The notes under the pieces: generated by a model
The model's input: only the letters and a program-made list of their open reading frames with translations
Database searches by the model: none
What the model was told of the DNA's origin: nothing
In this document: positions 17,762-27,796 of the stretch, one piece after another
Layout of the letters: every line of letters starts with the position of its first letter
How positions within the stretch are numbered: position 1 is the stretch's first letter
Program-made: the position numbers and the translations under genes
Assembly: GCF_002803095.1 (NCBI RefSeq)
Contig: NZ_PGLR01000002.1
Coordinates: 232,145-296,144 of the forward strand
Origin: Pseudomonas sp. ZH-FAD
GTDB taxonomy: Bacteria > Pseudomonadota > Gammaproteobacteria > Pseudomonadales > Pseudomonadaceae
Length of the DNA stretch: 64,000 bases
Reading direction: 5' to 3'

Positions 17762-20116
17762 ATGACCAAGCATCAACAACAGCCTGCTTCCTTCCTCGAG
17801 CGGCTGATTTTCAACAATCGCCCGGCGGTGATCCTGATCTGCCTGCTGATCAGTATCTTCCTGTTCTATCAGGCCGCGCAGGTACGTCCGCAGACCAGCT
17901 TCGAGAAGATGATTCCGCTGGGCCACCCTTATATCCAGAAGATGCTCGAACACCGTAACGACCTGGCCAACCTGGGTAACACGGTGCGCATCTCAGTGGA
18001 GGCCACCGAAGGCGATATCTTCAGCAAGGAGTACATGGAAACGCTGCGGCAGATCCATGACGAGGCGTTCTACATTCCCGGCGTCGACCGTTCCGGTCTG
18101 AAATCGCTGTGGAGTCCGAGCGTGCGCTGGACCGAAGTGACCGAAGAGGGCTTCGCCGGCGGTGAAGTGATCCCGCAGACCTACGACGGTTCTGCAGACA
18201 GCCTCGAGGATCTGCGTAGCAACATCCTCAAGTCGGGTCAGATCGGTCGCCTGGTGGCGAACAACTTCAAGTCCAGCATCGTCGATATTCCGCTGCTCGA
18301 GTCCTACCCGGACCCGAATGATCAGAGCAAGCTGATCAAGCTGGACTACCAGAAGTTCTCTCACGAGCTGGAAGAAAAGATTCGTGAGAAGTACGAGGCG
18401 CAGAATCCCGACGTCAAGGTGCATATCATCGGCTTCGCCAAGAAGGTCGGTGATCTCATCGATGGCCTGATCGGTGTGGCGCTGTTCTTTGCCGTGGCCA
18501 TTGGCATCACCTTCGTGCTGCTGCTGTGGTTCACCCACTGCGTCAAGAGTACCTTGGCGGTACTGATTACCACGTTGGTCGCGGTGATCTGGCAGCTCGG
18601 TCTGCTGCATACCCTGGGCTTTGGTCTCGATCCCTATTCGATGCTGGTGCCTTTCCTGGTATTCGCCATCGGTATCTCCCACGGGGTACAGAAGATCAAC
18701 GGGATCGCCATGGCGTCGGGTGAGGCGACCGATGCCCTGTCTGCCGCGCGAATGGCCTTCCGTCAACTGTTCATCCCGGGGCTGGTGGCGCTGCTGTCCG
18801 ACGCAGTTGGCTTCGTTACCCTGCTGCTGATCGATATCGGCGTGATCCGCGAGTTGGCCATCGGCGCATCGATGGGCGTGGCGGTGATCATCCTCACCAA
18901 CCTGATTCTGTTGCCGGTCGTGATTTCCTATATCGGTATCGGCAAGCGTGCGGTGAAGAAGAGTCGCGAAGAGGCCGCCAAGGATCATCCGGTCTGGCGC
19001 GCCATTTCCAACTGCGCCCATCCGATGGTGGCACCGATCTCCGTTGTCGTTGCCGTGGTGGCATTGGCCGGTGGTGTCTGGTACGGCCAGAACCTGAAGA
19101 TCGGTGACCTCGACCAGGGCGCGCCGGAGCTGCATCCGGACTCGCGTTACAACCTGGACAACGACTTCGTCATCCGCAACTACTCGACCAGCTCCGACGT
19201 CCTGGTAGTCATGATCAAGACCGGCCCCGAAGGCTGCTCTACCTATGACAGCCTGGCCGCGATGGACGAGCTGATGTGGAAGATGGAGAACACCGAGGGC
19301 GTGCAGTCGGCCATCTCCATGGTCACCGTGTCCAAACAGGTGATCAAGGGCATGAACGAGGGCAACCTGAAATGGGAAACCTTGTCGCGCAACCAAGACG
19401 TACTGAACAACTCCATCGCCCGCGCTGAAGGCCTGTACAACGCCGACTGCTCGGTGGCGCCGGTACTGGTGTTCCTCGAAGACCACAAGGCCGAGACACT
19501 GTCGCGTGCCGTGGCTGCTGCCGAAGAGTTCTCTGCCCTGCACACCACTGACGAGCTGCAGGTGGTACTGGCAGCGGGTAACGCCGGTATCGAGGCGGCT
19601 ACCAACGAAGTGATCGCTGCCTCCGAGACCACCATGCTGATCGCGGTCTACGCGGCGGTGAGCATCATGTGTCTGCTGACCTTCCGTTCGCTGGCAGCGA
19701 CCCTGTGCGTGATTCTGCCGCTGGTGCTGACGTCGGTGCTGGGCAACGCACTGATGGCTTTCATGGGCATCGGGGTGAAGGTCGCCACTCTGCCGGTGAT
19801 CGCGCTGGGTGTGGGTATCGGTGTCGACTACGGCATCTACATCTACAGCCGTCTGGAGACCTATCTGCGTCAGGGCATGCCGCTGCAGGAAGCCTACTAC
19901 GAGACGCTGAAGTCTACCGGTAAGGCGGTACTGTTCACCGGTGTCTGCCTGGCGATCGGTGTGGCGACCTGGATCTTCTCGGCGATCAAGTTCCAGGCCG
20001 ACATGGGCTTGATGCTGACCTTCATGTTCCTGTGGAACATGATCGGCGCGATCTGGCTGCTGCCGGCTCTGGCTCGTTTCCTGATCAACACCGAGAAAAT
20101 GCGCGCCAAGGCTTGA
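17762..20116 (+). CDS. RND/MMPL family transporter
   Basis: A 784-residue inner-membrane protein. It has one membrane segment near residues 20-37, a periplasmic domain, five segments around 235-400 (sterol-sensing-like), a second periplasmic domain and a second set around 625-775. VGIGVDYGIYIYSR carries the acidic residue in TM4 typical of proton-coupled RND/MMPL exporters. It lacks the size and partners of HAE1 multidrug pumps and fits the class that moves hydrophobic compounds or lipids. With DUF1302, DUF1329 and YCF48 proteins it probably forms an envelope-spanning route; direction and substrate are unknown. Confidence 0.88.
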   Translation: MTKHQQQPASFLERLIFNNRPAVILICLLISIFLFYQAAQVRPQTSFEKMIPLGHPYIQKMLEHRNDLANLGNTVRISVEATEGDIFSKEYMETLRQIHDEAFYIPGVDRSGLKSLWSPSVRWTEVTEEGFAGGEVIPQTYDGSADSLEDLRSNILKSGQIGRLVANNFKSSIVDIPLLESYPDPNDQSKLIKLDYQKFSHELEEKIREKYEAQNPDVKVHIIGFAKKVGDLIDGLIGVALFFAVAIGITFVLLLWFTHCVKSTLAVLITTLVAVIWQLGLLHTLGFGLDPYSMLVPFLVFAIGISHGVQKINGIAMASGEATDALSAARMAFRQLFIPGLVALLSDAVGFVTLLLIDIGVIRELAIGASMGVAVIILTNLILLPVVISYIGIGKRAVKKSREEAAKDHPVWRAISNCAHPMVAPISVVVAVVALAGGVWYGQNLKIGDLDQGAPELHPDSRYNLDNDFVIRNYSTSSDVLVVMIKTGPEGCSTYDSLAAMDELMWKMENTEGVQSAISMVTVSKQVIKGMNEGNLKWETLSRNQDVLNNSIARAEGLYNADCSVAPVLVFLEDHKAETLSRAVAAAEEFSALHTTDELQVVLAAGNAGIEAATNEVIAASETTMLIAVYAAVSIMCLLTFRSLAATLCVILPLVLTSVLGNALMAFMGIGVKVATLPVIALGVGIGVDYGIYIYSRLETYLRQGMPLQEAYYETLKSTGKAVLFTGVCLAIGVATWIFSAIKFQADMGLMLTFMFLWNMIGAIWLLPALARFLINTEKMRAKA

Positions 20117-20134
20117 TACCTATCGCGTAGAACG

Positions 20135-20165
20135 AAAACCGCGGCCCTTGGGCCGCGGTTTTTTT
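20135..20165 (+). terminator. Rho-independent terminator of the RND operon
   Basis: Stem aaaaccgcggccc / ggccgcggtttt with a 3-base loop and a run of seven T. It ends the DUF1302-to-RND transcript. Confidence 0.92.
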
Positions 20166-20715
20166 ATGTGCGTAGCGCCGGTATACGAGATGGCACGCCG
20201 ACTGCTGGATGGCTGCCTGGGGTAGGAGCCCCGCCTCGGGGCGAATGCTTTTGTTGCCGGCGTGTATGGCCTCCCGACCGTTGCAGCTGAGGTCAGGCAA
20301 GCTGCTGTGGGGTGTGCAGATTCGCGGCGGGGCGCCGCCCCTACAAATGGACCGCGTCGCCGCTCAACGCATACATAGCACTAGCCCCGTCCGCCAATGT
20401 TCAGCCCCTTGTAGCCCGGATGAAATCCGGGGGGCGTCGTCGACAGTCATATCCGCAATGCCAGGCTCAAGTTTCGCGGCTACCGGCCAGGGCGAATGCC
20501 CGGCTACTGGCCACGGCAGAGCGAACCCTCTGGCGGGGACAGTGCCATGGTCGATTGGTGCGCGGCGTATCCAGGGATCAGCACGGATATAGTACGTAGG
20601 GTGGGCCGGGCGGCGATCCGCTTCAGCCCACCAAGGTCTGCCGCTGTTGGTGGGCTGAGGCCCACCCCACCACTTGCACGCTTAGAACTGCGTGTCCTGC
20701 AAGCCCATCGCGCAC
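20166..20715. repeat. Repeat-filled intergenic region
   Basis: This gap holds no convincing gene. It contains the second 'taggagccccgc' BIME-like copy with a longer spacer (20222-20344), a single REP unit (20411-20432) and an imperfect palindrome of the gtagggtgggcc / ggcccacccc type (20596-20670). It separates the convergent RND and batD transcripts. Confidence 0.8.
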
Positions 20716-22356
20716 CTAGCGCGGATACAGCGGCGGCAGCGCGCTGCTTTCCTGCGGGGCTGCGCTCGGCTCCTGGCTGGCGGGCAGGCTGCGAATGGCT
20801 TTCCACAGCTCTTCGCCTTGCCAGAACTGGCCGCTTTCGCTGTACAGGGCACCGTTGAGACCGTCGAGAGCATCCGACAACGGCACGTAGCGCGCGGCCA
20901 TGTCGGCCAGGGTTTCCGGTTGTTGGCGAGCCCAGGCGTCGAGTGCATGACGAGTGGCCTGGGCATCGCCGGCCTGGCAGGCACGCTTGATGTCGTCGAG
21001 CAGCGTGCGCGGGCTCGGGCCACTCTGCGCCGCGCGCTGGATCGCCGGTTGGCGGCGGGCATGCCACCACAAGCCGAAGCCGAGCAGCGTGGCCAAGCTC
21101 AGCACAGCGCAGGCCAGCTGCCAGGGCCACAGTTCCGGCCCCTCGATCACCTGGGTCGTCACCATCGGCGTATTGGGTTGTTCATCGTTCTGCAGTTGCG
21201 GGTTTTCCGCGACCTGCAGCGTACGGGCGGAGAGGGTGGTGCGCTCCAGCGTGTCGGTCTGGGTGTTCCACCACAGCACTTCCAGGGGCGGCAGATCGAA
21301 ACTGCCGCTGCGATTGGGTACCAGCGCCTCGCGTTCTTCGCGGGTGCCGATGATGCCCGTCTCGCTCTTCTGGTCGCTCATCTGCGGTTGATCCGGGTAG
21401 CGACGCAGGCCGTCGACCTGGGTTGCCGGCAATGGCGGCAGCTGGGCGCTGGAAAGGCCGTCGACCTTGAGAATCAGGCGGCGGGTCAGAGAATCGCCAA
21501 CCTGGCTCTGCTCCGGTTGCGGGTTCCAGGTCTCCGCCAGGCCCAGGGCACGCGCCGGCAGCCAGGGCGCGTCAGCCGGGTAGTCGGCCGGCTTGGGTTT
21601 GACCTGCAGCGGAATGTCCGGTGATTGGACCCGCGAGACCTTGCCGGCACGCGGCCCGAAAGGCAGGAAGTCGTTGCTGCGCGAGCGGTCGACCAGGGTG
21701 GCGCTAAAGGTTTGTCCCGGGATCACCAGCGGTCCGCTGCGCTGCGGGTAGATGGCGTATTGCAGCTCGATCACGCCGTGCAGCACGCCGCCGATGCTCT
21801 TCTCGTAGGTGCGTGGTTCGCCCAGTTGCTCGACCCGCGCATCCGCTATGCGCAGGGGCGTCAGGCTGCTGTCGTCGTACATGGACACCGAGTGGTAGAT
21901 GCGCAGGGTCAGCACGGCCTGAGCCTGAACGTAGACGTTGTCCTGATCGAGGCTGGCATCGATGAATACCGGTGCCAGCTGTTCGCCGTTGCCGGCGCTG
22001 ACGGCTGCCTCGACATTCAGCGTGATCGGCAGGGTTTCGGCGTCTTCCAGGCGGATTGCCGGGATCGTCACCTCGCCGTTGCGGCGTGGCTGCAGGGTCA
22101 GGATCCAGCGAGTGCTGGCGCGTGGCGTATCGCCGATGCTGCTCAGGCGATTGACCTGGCGGCTGCCAAGTACCTCGAAGTCTTTATCCAGCGGGCTCAG
22201 GTCGGGTCGGCCGAAGCGGGTCGGGTCGGTCGACTCCAGCGTCAGCACCACGGTTTCGCCCTCGCTCAGGCGAGTGCGGTCGACGCTGGCGAAAAAGGCC
22301 TCTGCATGGGCCTGCCCCGCGAGCAGTAGAAGAAGCAGGAAGACCAGACGCTTCAT
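20716..22356 (-). CDS. batD: BatD-like envelope protein
   Basis: A 546-residue protein with a signal peptide (MKRLVFLLLLLLAGQAHA), several immunoglobulin-like beta domains, and one membrane segment at about 425-445 (LWPWQLACAVLSLATLLGFGLWW) before a cytoplasmic C-terminal tail. This architecture and its place at the end of the moxR-DUF58-batA-batB set identify it as BatD-type (aerotolerance operon). The precise role of Bat proteins is not settled; they are linked to stress tolerance and envelope complexes with MoxR ATPases. It overlaps the batB stop by 4 bases. Confidence 0.88.
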   Translation of the reverse strand: MKRLVFLLLLLLAGQAHAEAFFASVDRTRLSEGETVVLTLESTDPTRFGRPDLSPLDKDFEVLGSRQVNRLSSIGDTPRASTRWILTLQPRRNGEVTIPAIRLEDAETLPITLNVEAAVSAGNGEQLAPVFIDASLDQDNVYVQAQAVLTLRIYHSVSMYDDSSLTPLRIADARVEQLGEPRTYEKSIGGVLHGVIELQYAIYPQRSGPLVIPGQTFSATLVDRSRSNDFLPFGPRAGKVSRVQSPDIPLQVKPKPADYPADAPWLPARALGLAETWNPQPEQSQVGDSLTRRLILKVDGLSSAQLPPLPATQVDGLRRYPDQPQMSDQKSETGIIGTREEREALVPNRSGSFDLPPLEVLWWNTQTDTLERTTLSARTLQVAENPQLQNDEQPNTPMVTTQVIEGPELWPWQLACAVLSLATLLGFGLWWHARRQPAIQRAAQSGPSPRTLLDDIKRACQAGDAQATRHALDAWARQQPETLADMAARYVPLSDALDGLNGALYSESGQFWQGEELWKAIRSLPASQEPSAAPQESSALPPLYPR

Positions 22357-24110
22357 TGATTCGAGTCCTGACGCTGTTGCTGTTCGTACCAGAATTTGCG
22401 CCGCAGCAGTTCGGCCGGGTCATCCGGGATCTGCCGCAGCCATTGTTCCAGCGCCTGTCGGCGTTCCGCCGCCGTGCCCAGATCGGCTGCCGTGCGGGGT
22501 GGCGCAACGGGCTCGGCGTCGCTCGGGAGTTCACTGCTGGTGCTGGGCTGGGTGTCTTCCCCGGCGCCATTGGCGCTGCCCTGTACGTCGCTGTTTTCAC
22601 TGCTCTCACCGCTACTGCCCGGCTGGGTAGGCTGTGCGGCACTACTCTCGGCGGGCTGGCCGGCCGGCGATTCATTCGGCTGTGACTGCTCGTTGGCGTG
22701 TTCCTGCTGCTCGGTCGAATCACCCTCGCCGGATTGCTGCTGATTTTCGCGCTGACGCAGCGCTTGTTCCACCAATGCTTTGTTGTGCTGCGCCGCGGCC
22801 AGCTCCGGCTGGCGCTCCAGGGCCTGCTCATAGGCATCCAGCGCTGCCTCCAGTTCGCCGGCCTTGGCCAGGGCATTGCCGCGATTGTAATGATCGGCTG
22901 CGCTGTCGCCCTTGGCGAAACGTTCTGCGGCGGCGGCATAATCCTCGGCCTCATAGAGTGCCTTGCCCTGCCACTGTGGATCGACGAAGCGCTGCGCTGC
23001 CTCGGCCGGGCGTTGTGCCTGCAGCAGGCGCTGGCCCTGTTGGTCGGGGCGCAGCCAGAGGTCGTCGAGTCCGAAGGCGTGGCTGCTTTGCGGTGGCAGC
23101 ATCAGCAGCAGGGGCAGGCAGAACAGCCAGCCGCGCCGCCCGGCACAGGCGGCGAGTAACAGCAGGGGCAGCAACAGCCAGTAGCCCTGGTCGACATGGC
23201 TGTCGAGCTGCGTTGGCTCGCCGGCAGCGCGCATGGTCTGCGGGCTATCGAGCAGGCCCAGGCGACGCAGGTCTTCATCGTCCAGGCGCATGGAGGCGTA
23301 GCGGCCACCGTGGTTTTCTGCGGTCTCCTGCAGGCCGCGTGCATCGAGGCGGGGAATCAGAATGGCGCCGCGCGAATCCTTGAGGAAGCTGCCATCTTCC
23401 TGTGCCACGGGTGCGCCTTCGCGACTGCCCACGCCGAGAATCAGCAGGGGTACCGAGTGCTTTTGCAGCGCTTGCTGGATGCCGCTGCGTTCCTCTTCAG
23501 AGAGGGCACTGGTGATCAGCAGCAGGCGACCCTGGCCCAGTTGCGCCTGGTCGAGCAGCTGCAGTGCACGGGCCACAGCCAGATCGGCGCGACGCCCCGG
23601 CTCCGGCATCAGCGAGGGTTTCAGCGCTTCGAGCAGGTTGCGGCTGGTGGCCAGGTCATCGGACAGCGGCACCAGGCTGTGTGCGCTACCGGCATAGACG
23701 ATGATCGCCGTCTGCGCATCGCGACGCGCTTCGAGCAGATCGAGCAGCTTGCGCCGGGTCTGTTCCAGGCGGTTGGGGCGACCGTCGGTGGCGAGCATCT
23801 GCGGCGTCAGTTCGAGCAGCACCACCAACGGATCGGCAGGCTTCTGGTTGCTCTGCTCGACGCGCTGCCAGCTGGGACCGAGCAGCGCCAGTACGGCCAG
23901 CAGCCAGGCCAGGCCGAGTGCCAGCCAGGGCAGCTTGCTGGAGCGGCCGCTGCCACCCTTGAGCAGCGCCTGATGGAAGGCCGCTGGTAACAGGAGTTGC
24001 CAGCGCCCGCTCTGGCGCTCGCGATGCCACAGGCGCCAGAGCAGCCAGGCCAACACAGGCACTGCCAGCAGCCACAGTGGGCGCAGCCATTCCGGCCAGA
24101 GCAGGCTCAT
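22353..24110 (-). CDS. batB: VWA and TPR membrane protein, BatB/BatC-like
   Basis: A 585-residue inner-membrane protein: two N-terminal membrane segments, a von Willebrand A-like domain (about 85-300), another membrane segment near 305-345, TPR repeats (about 375-460, YNRGNALAKAGELEAALDAYEQAL) and a serine/glutamine/proline-rich low-complexity stretch (about 460-540). The metal-binding site that should read DxSxS is LELTPQM here, so it is degenerate and may not hold metal. The start at 24110 (MSLLWPEWL) overlaps the batA stop by 4 bases. It combines features called BatB and BatC elsewhere. Confidence 0.87.
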   Translation of the reverse strand: MSLLWPEWLRPLWLLAVPVLAWLLWRLWHRERQSGRWQLLLPAAFHQALLKGGSGRSSKLPWLALGLAWLLAVLALLGPSWQRVEQSNQKPADPLVVLLELTPQMLATDGRPNRLEQTRRKLLDLLEARRDAQTAIIVYAGSAHSLVPLSDDLATSRNLLEALKPSLMPEPGRRADLAVARALQLLDQAQLGQGRLLLITSALSEEERSGIQQALQKHSVPLLILGVGSREGAPVAQEDGSFLKDSRGAILIPRLDARGLQETAENHGGRYASMRLDDEDLRRLGLLDSPQTMRAAGEPTQLDSHVDQGYWLLLPLLLLAACAGRRGWLFCLPLLLMLPPQSSHAFGLDDLWLRPDQQGQRLLQAQRPAEAAQRFVDPQWQGKALYEAEDYAAAAERFAKGDSAADHYNRGNALAKAGELEAALDAYEQALERQPELAAAQHNKALVEQALRQRENQQQSGEGDSTEQQEHANEQSQPNESPAGQPAESSAAQPTQPGSSGESSENSDVQGSANGAGEDTQPSTSSELPSDAEPVAPPRTAADLGTAAERRQALEQWLRQIPDDPAELLRRKFWYEQQQRQDSNQ

Positions 24111-25111
24111 GTACGCCTCCGCAGCCGCTGCAGCAGCTCGGGCCACAGTACCTGACCGACCAGCAGCAGCGAGCCTAGTAGCGCCAGCGCCAGCGGCCAG
24201 GGATAGAGGGCCAGGACCGGGCGGGCGAGGGTAGGTTGCTGGGCGACCGGCTCGAGACGGTCGAGGGTCAGTTCGATCTGCTCCAGCTCGGCCTGATTGC
24301 GTGCACGGAAATACTCACCGCCAGTGACGTCGGCGATCGCGCGCAGGCTGGTTTCGTCCAGATCCAGGGCGCTGAAGCCGAAGCTGCCGAATGCACCGCT
24401 TTGCTGCGGATCGGCGCCGATGCCGATGGCATAGATGCGCACGCCCTCATCGGCGGCCAGTTGCGCGGCGACCATCGGATCGATCTCGCCGCCGTTGTTG
24501 GCGCCGTCGGTGATCAGCACCAGCACGCGGCTCTGCGCCGGGCGCTGGCGCAGGCGCTTGACCGCCAGGCCGATGGCATCGCCGATGGCGGTGTTCTTGC
24601 CGGCGATGCCGATCATGGCTTCGTCCAGCCAGGTGCGCACCGTGTGACGGTCGAAGGTCAGCGGTGCCTGCAGATAGGCCTGGCTGCCGAACAGGATCAG
24701 GCCGACCCGATCGCCACGGCGGCCTTCGATGAAATCGCCGAGCAGGCGCTTGACCAGTTCCAGGCGGCTGATGGGCTCGTCGTCCCACTGCATGTCGGCG
24801 TAATCCATGGAGCCGGAGACATCCACCGCCAGCAGCAGGTCGCGGCCGCTGGCCGGCAGCGGCAGCGGTTCGCCGACCCACTGCGGCCGTGCGGCGGCGC
24901 ACAGCAGCAGAAACCAGAGCAGCGCCAGCGGTGCTTGTTGGCGCCAACTGGGCAGTGCGGCGCGGGCGCGGCGCCCGCTCAGGGCCTGCAATTCGTCGAG
25001 AAAGCCGACGCGCAGCGCCGCATCGCCGCTGTCGGCTGGAGGCAGCAGCAGGCGCAGCAGCCAGGGCAGCGGTGCGAGCAGAAAGACCCAGAGCCAGGCG
25101 AACTCAAACAT
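24107..25111 (-). CDS. batA: VWA-domain membrane protein BatA
   Basis: A 334-residue protein with N-terminal membrane segments (about 5-25, 55-75), a von Willebrand A domain (about 88-285) with intact metal-binding residues (VDVSGSMDYAD and the downstream ITDGANN), and a C-terminal membrane segment (about 300-325). It is probably a metal-dependent adhesion-type partner of the MoxR ATPase at the inner membrane. It overlaps the DUF4381 gene by 8 bases and batB by 4, so the six genes form one tightly coupled operon. Confidence 0.9.
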   Translation of the reverse strand: MFEFAWLWVFLLAPLPWLLRLLLPPADSGDAALRVGFLDELQALSGRRARAALPSWRQQAPLALLWFLLLCAAARPQWVGEPLPLPASGRDLLLAVDVSGSMDYADMQWDDEPISRLELVKRLLGDFIEGRRGDRVGLILFGSQAYLQAPLTFDRHTVRTWLDEAMIGIAGKNTAIGDAIGLAVKRLRQRPAQSRVLVLITDGANNGGEIDPMVAAQLAADEGVRIYAIGIGADPQQSGAFGSFGFSALDLDETSLRAIADVTGGEYFRARNQAELEQIELTLDRLEPVAQQPTLARPVLALYPWPLALALLGSLLLVGQVLWPELLQRLRRRT

Positions 25112-25598
25112 GCTTGCGAATCCAGATGGCGATGGCCTGATCGAGCTCCACGATGGCCTTGTCGCTCAGGGTGCACTGCGGCCTGTAGCCGCCATCGACG
25201 AGGATCATCCAGCGGGTCAGGCCGGCTGCCGGGCAGCGGTTGTCGAGAAACGCCAGCCAGGCGCGGCTGCTCAGGGTGTGGCTGGCGCTCTCTGGATAGC
25301 GTTCGCGGCACAGGCGCTTGAGCAGGGCGTTGAGCTGCTGCAGCCAGGGGCCAGCCGGAGCACCGTCATAGGGTTTGCTCAAGCGTGCCAGCTCATCGAG
25401 CGCGGCCTGACGCAGTGGGTCGAGTGTCTGCTCGGCCGCCACTTTGGGCGTAGGCCGGCGCCAGTTGCGTAGCAAACGCCACAGTGCCCAGCCGAGCACC
25501 GGCAGCAGCACGGCCAGCACCCACCAGCCCGGAGCCGGCGGCCACCAGTGTACGGGGGGCGGGTCGATCAGCGGCTGCAACTGGTCGATGGGGTTCAT
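25104..25598 (-). CDS. DUF4381 membrane protein
   Basis: A 164-residue protein with one membrane segment (about residues 22-42, PGWWVLAVLLPVLGWALWRL) and a short cytoplasmic domain. It starts MNPIDQLQPLIDPPPVHWWPPAPGWW, characteristic of DUF4381, a family restricted to moxR/bat operons. Its function is unknown. It overlaps the DUF58 gene by 4 bases and batA by 8. Confidence 0.9.
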   Translation of the reverse strand: MNPIDQLQPLIDPPPVHWWPPAPGWWVLAVLLPVLGWALWRLLRNWRRPTPKVAAEQTLDPLRQAALDELARLSKPYDGAPAGPWLQQLNALLKRLCRERYPESASHTLSSRAWLAFLDNRCPAAGLTRWMILVDGGYRPQCTLSDKAIVELDQAIAIWIRKHV

Positions 25599-26542
25599 AG
25601 CGACTTTCTCGAATGCAGGGCGCTGAGTTGCTCCTGCAATTGCTCGACCAGTTCGAACTGGGTGCTCAGCGGCAGCAGCGGCACGCCGAGCTTCTGCGCC
25701 AGACGCTGCCAGCGCGCTTCACGGGCCTGAGCCTGGGTGCGGTAGGCCTGGCGCAGGTCACCATTGTGGCTGTCGAGCTCCAGCTGAGCGCCGTTCTGGG
25801 TAAAGCGCAGCAGGCCGGCGGCGGGCAGGGCGTGGTCGAGCGGGTCGGACAGCGGCAGCAGTAACAGATCGGTGTGGCGCGCGAGCAGTGTCAGCTGCTG
25901 TTCGGCGTTATCGCTGAGGGCGCGTTCGTCGCACAGCACGATCACCAGGCTGCCTGGGCGTAGTACTTCACGAGCGCGGCGCAGGGCCAGGCCGAAGTTG
26001 TCGCGGCCCGTGTTGGCCTGGCTCTCCGGGCCGAGCGCCTGGTTGGCACGGGCCAGCAGATTGAGCAGTTGCAGCAGGCTCTGCTTGCTGCGCCGGGGTT
26101 TCACTTCGTGATGTTCGTTGTCGGCGAACACCAGGCCGCCGATGCGGTCGTTGTGGCCCAGCGCGGCCCAGCCGATCAGCGCTGCAGCACGCGCGGCCAG
26201 CACCGACTTGAAGCACTGGCCGGAGCCGAAGAACAGGCGCTGGCTCTGCTCGGCGATGATGAAGATGGGACGTTCGCGCTCTTCGTGGAACAGCTTGGTG
26301 TGCGGCTCCTGGGTGCGTGCGGTGACGCGCCAGTCGATGGTGCGCACGTCGTCGCCCGGCTGATAAACGCGTACCTGGTCGAAGTCCACGCCGCGACCGC
26401 GCAGCTTGGAGTGGTGCAGGCCGATCAGCGGGCTGCGCCGAGCCGGGGTGGAGAACAGCGGCACTTCATGCACCCTGTGGCGCATGTCGATCAGCTCGCC
26501 GAGGGTGATATGGATGCCGGGTTGGCTGGCCGGGGTTTGCAT
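25595..26542 (-). CDS. DUF58 domain protein
   Basis: A 315-residue cytoplasmic protein with the family signature RGRGVDFDQVRVYQPGDDVRTIDWRVTAR (about 49-77) and a VWA-like fold in its C-terminal half (SLVIVLCDERAL). DUF58 proteins accompany MoxR ATPases and are thought to be their adaptors or substrates. I place the start at 26542 (MQTPASQPGIH) because the nine residues further upstream are encoded within a REP element. Confidence 0.9.
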   Translation of the reverse strand: MQTPASQPGIHITLGELIDMRHRVHEVPLFSTPARRSPLIGLHHSKLRGRGVDFDQVRVYQPGDDVRTIDWRVTARTQEPHTKLFHEERERPIFIIAEQSQRLFFGSGQCFKSVLAARAAALIGWAALGHNDRIGGLVFADNEHHEVKPRRSKQSLLQLLNLLARANQALGPESQANTGRDNFGLALRRAREVLRPGSLVIVLCDERALSDNAEQQLTLLARHTDLLLLPLSDPLDHALPAAGLLRFTQNGAQLELDSHNGDLRQAYRTQAQAREARWQRLAQKLGVPLLPLSTQFELVEQLQEQLSALHSRKSL

Positions 26543-26554
26543 GGGCTTCAGCCC

Positions 26555-26613
26555 GTAGCCCGGATGCAATCCGGGGAGGCAGCGTGATCAGCCCCGGATT
26601 GCATCCGGGCTAC
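26555..26613. repeat. REP inverted pair
   Basis: Units gtagcccggatgcaatccgg and the inverted ccggattgcatccgggctac face each other between the moxR and DUF58 genes, inside the operon. In the mRNA this would be a stable hairpin that could lower or stabilise expression of one side. Confidence 0.95.
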
Positions 26614-26642
26614 GTGGGACAGGCGCATGGGGCGCGGCTGCA

Positions 26643-27602
<960 letters not shown>

Positions 27603-27796
27603 CGTCGGGCTCTTCTGGCGGATGGGCGGGGCTTTTACTGCCGCGCGTGCAGACCGCCGACTTTAATGCATTTGCGGCTTCGGCCGCTATGTGCGGCGCG
27701 GGTCATGAACAGTCTGGCAACAGAAATGCGAGGGATGTCGCCAGCGCTGAAATGACCCGCCGTCGACGAGGGCGGGTCATGTAGCCAAGTGCGACG

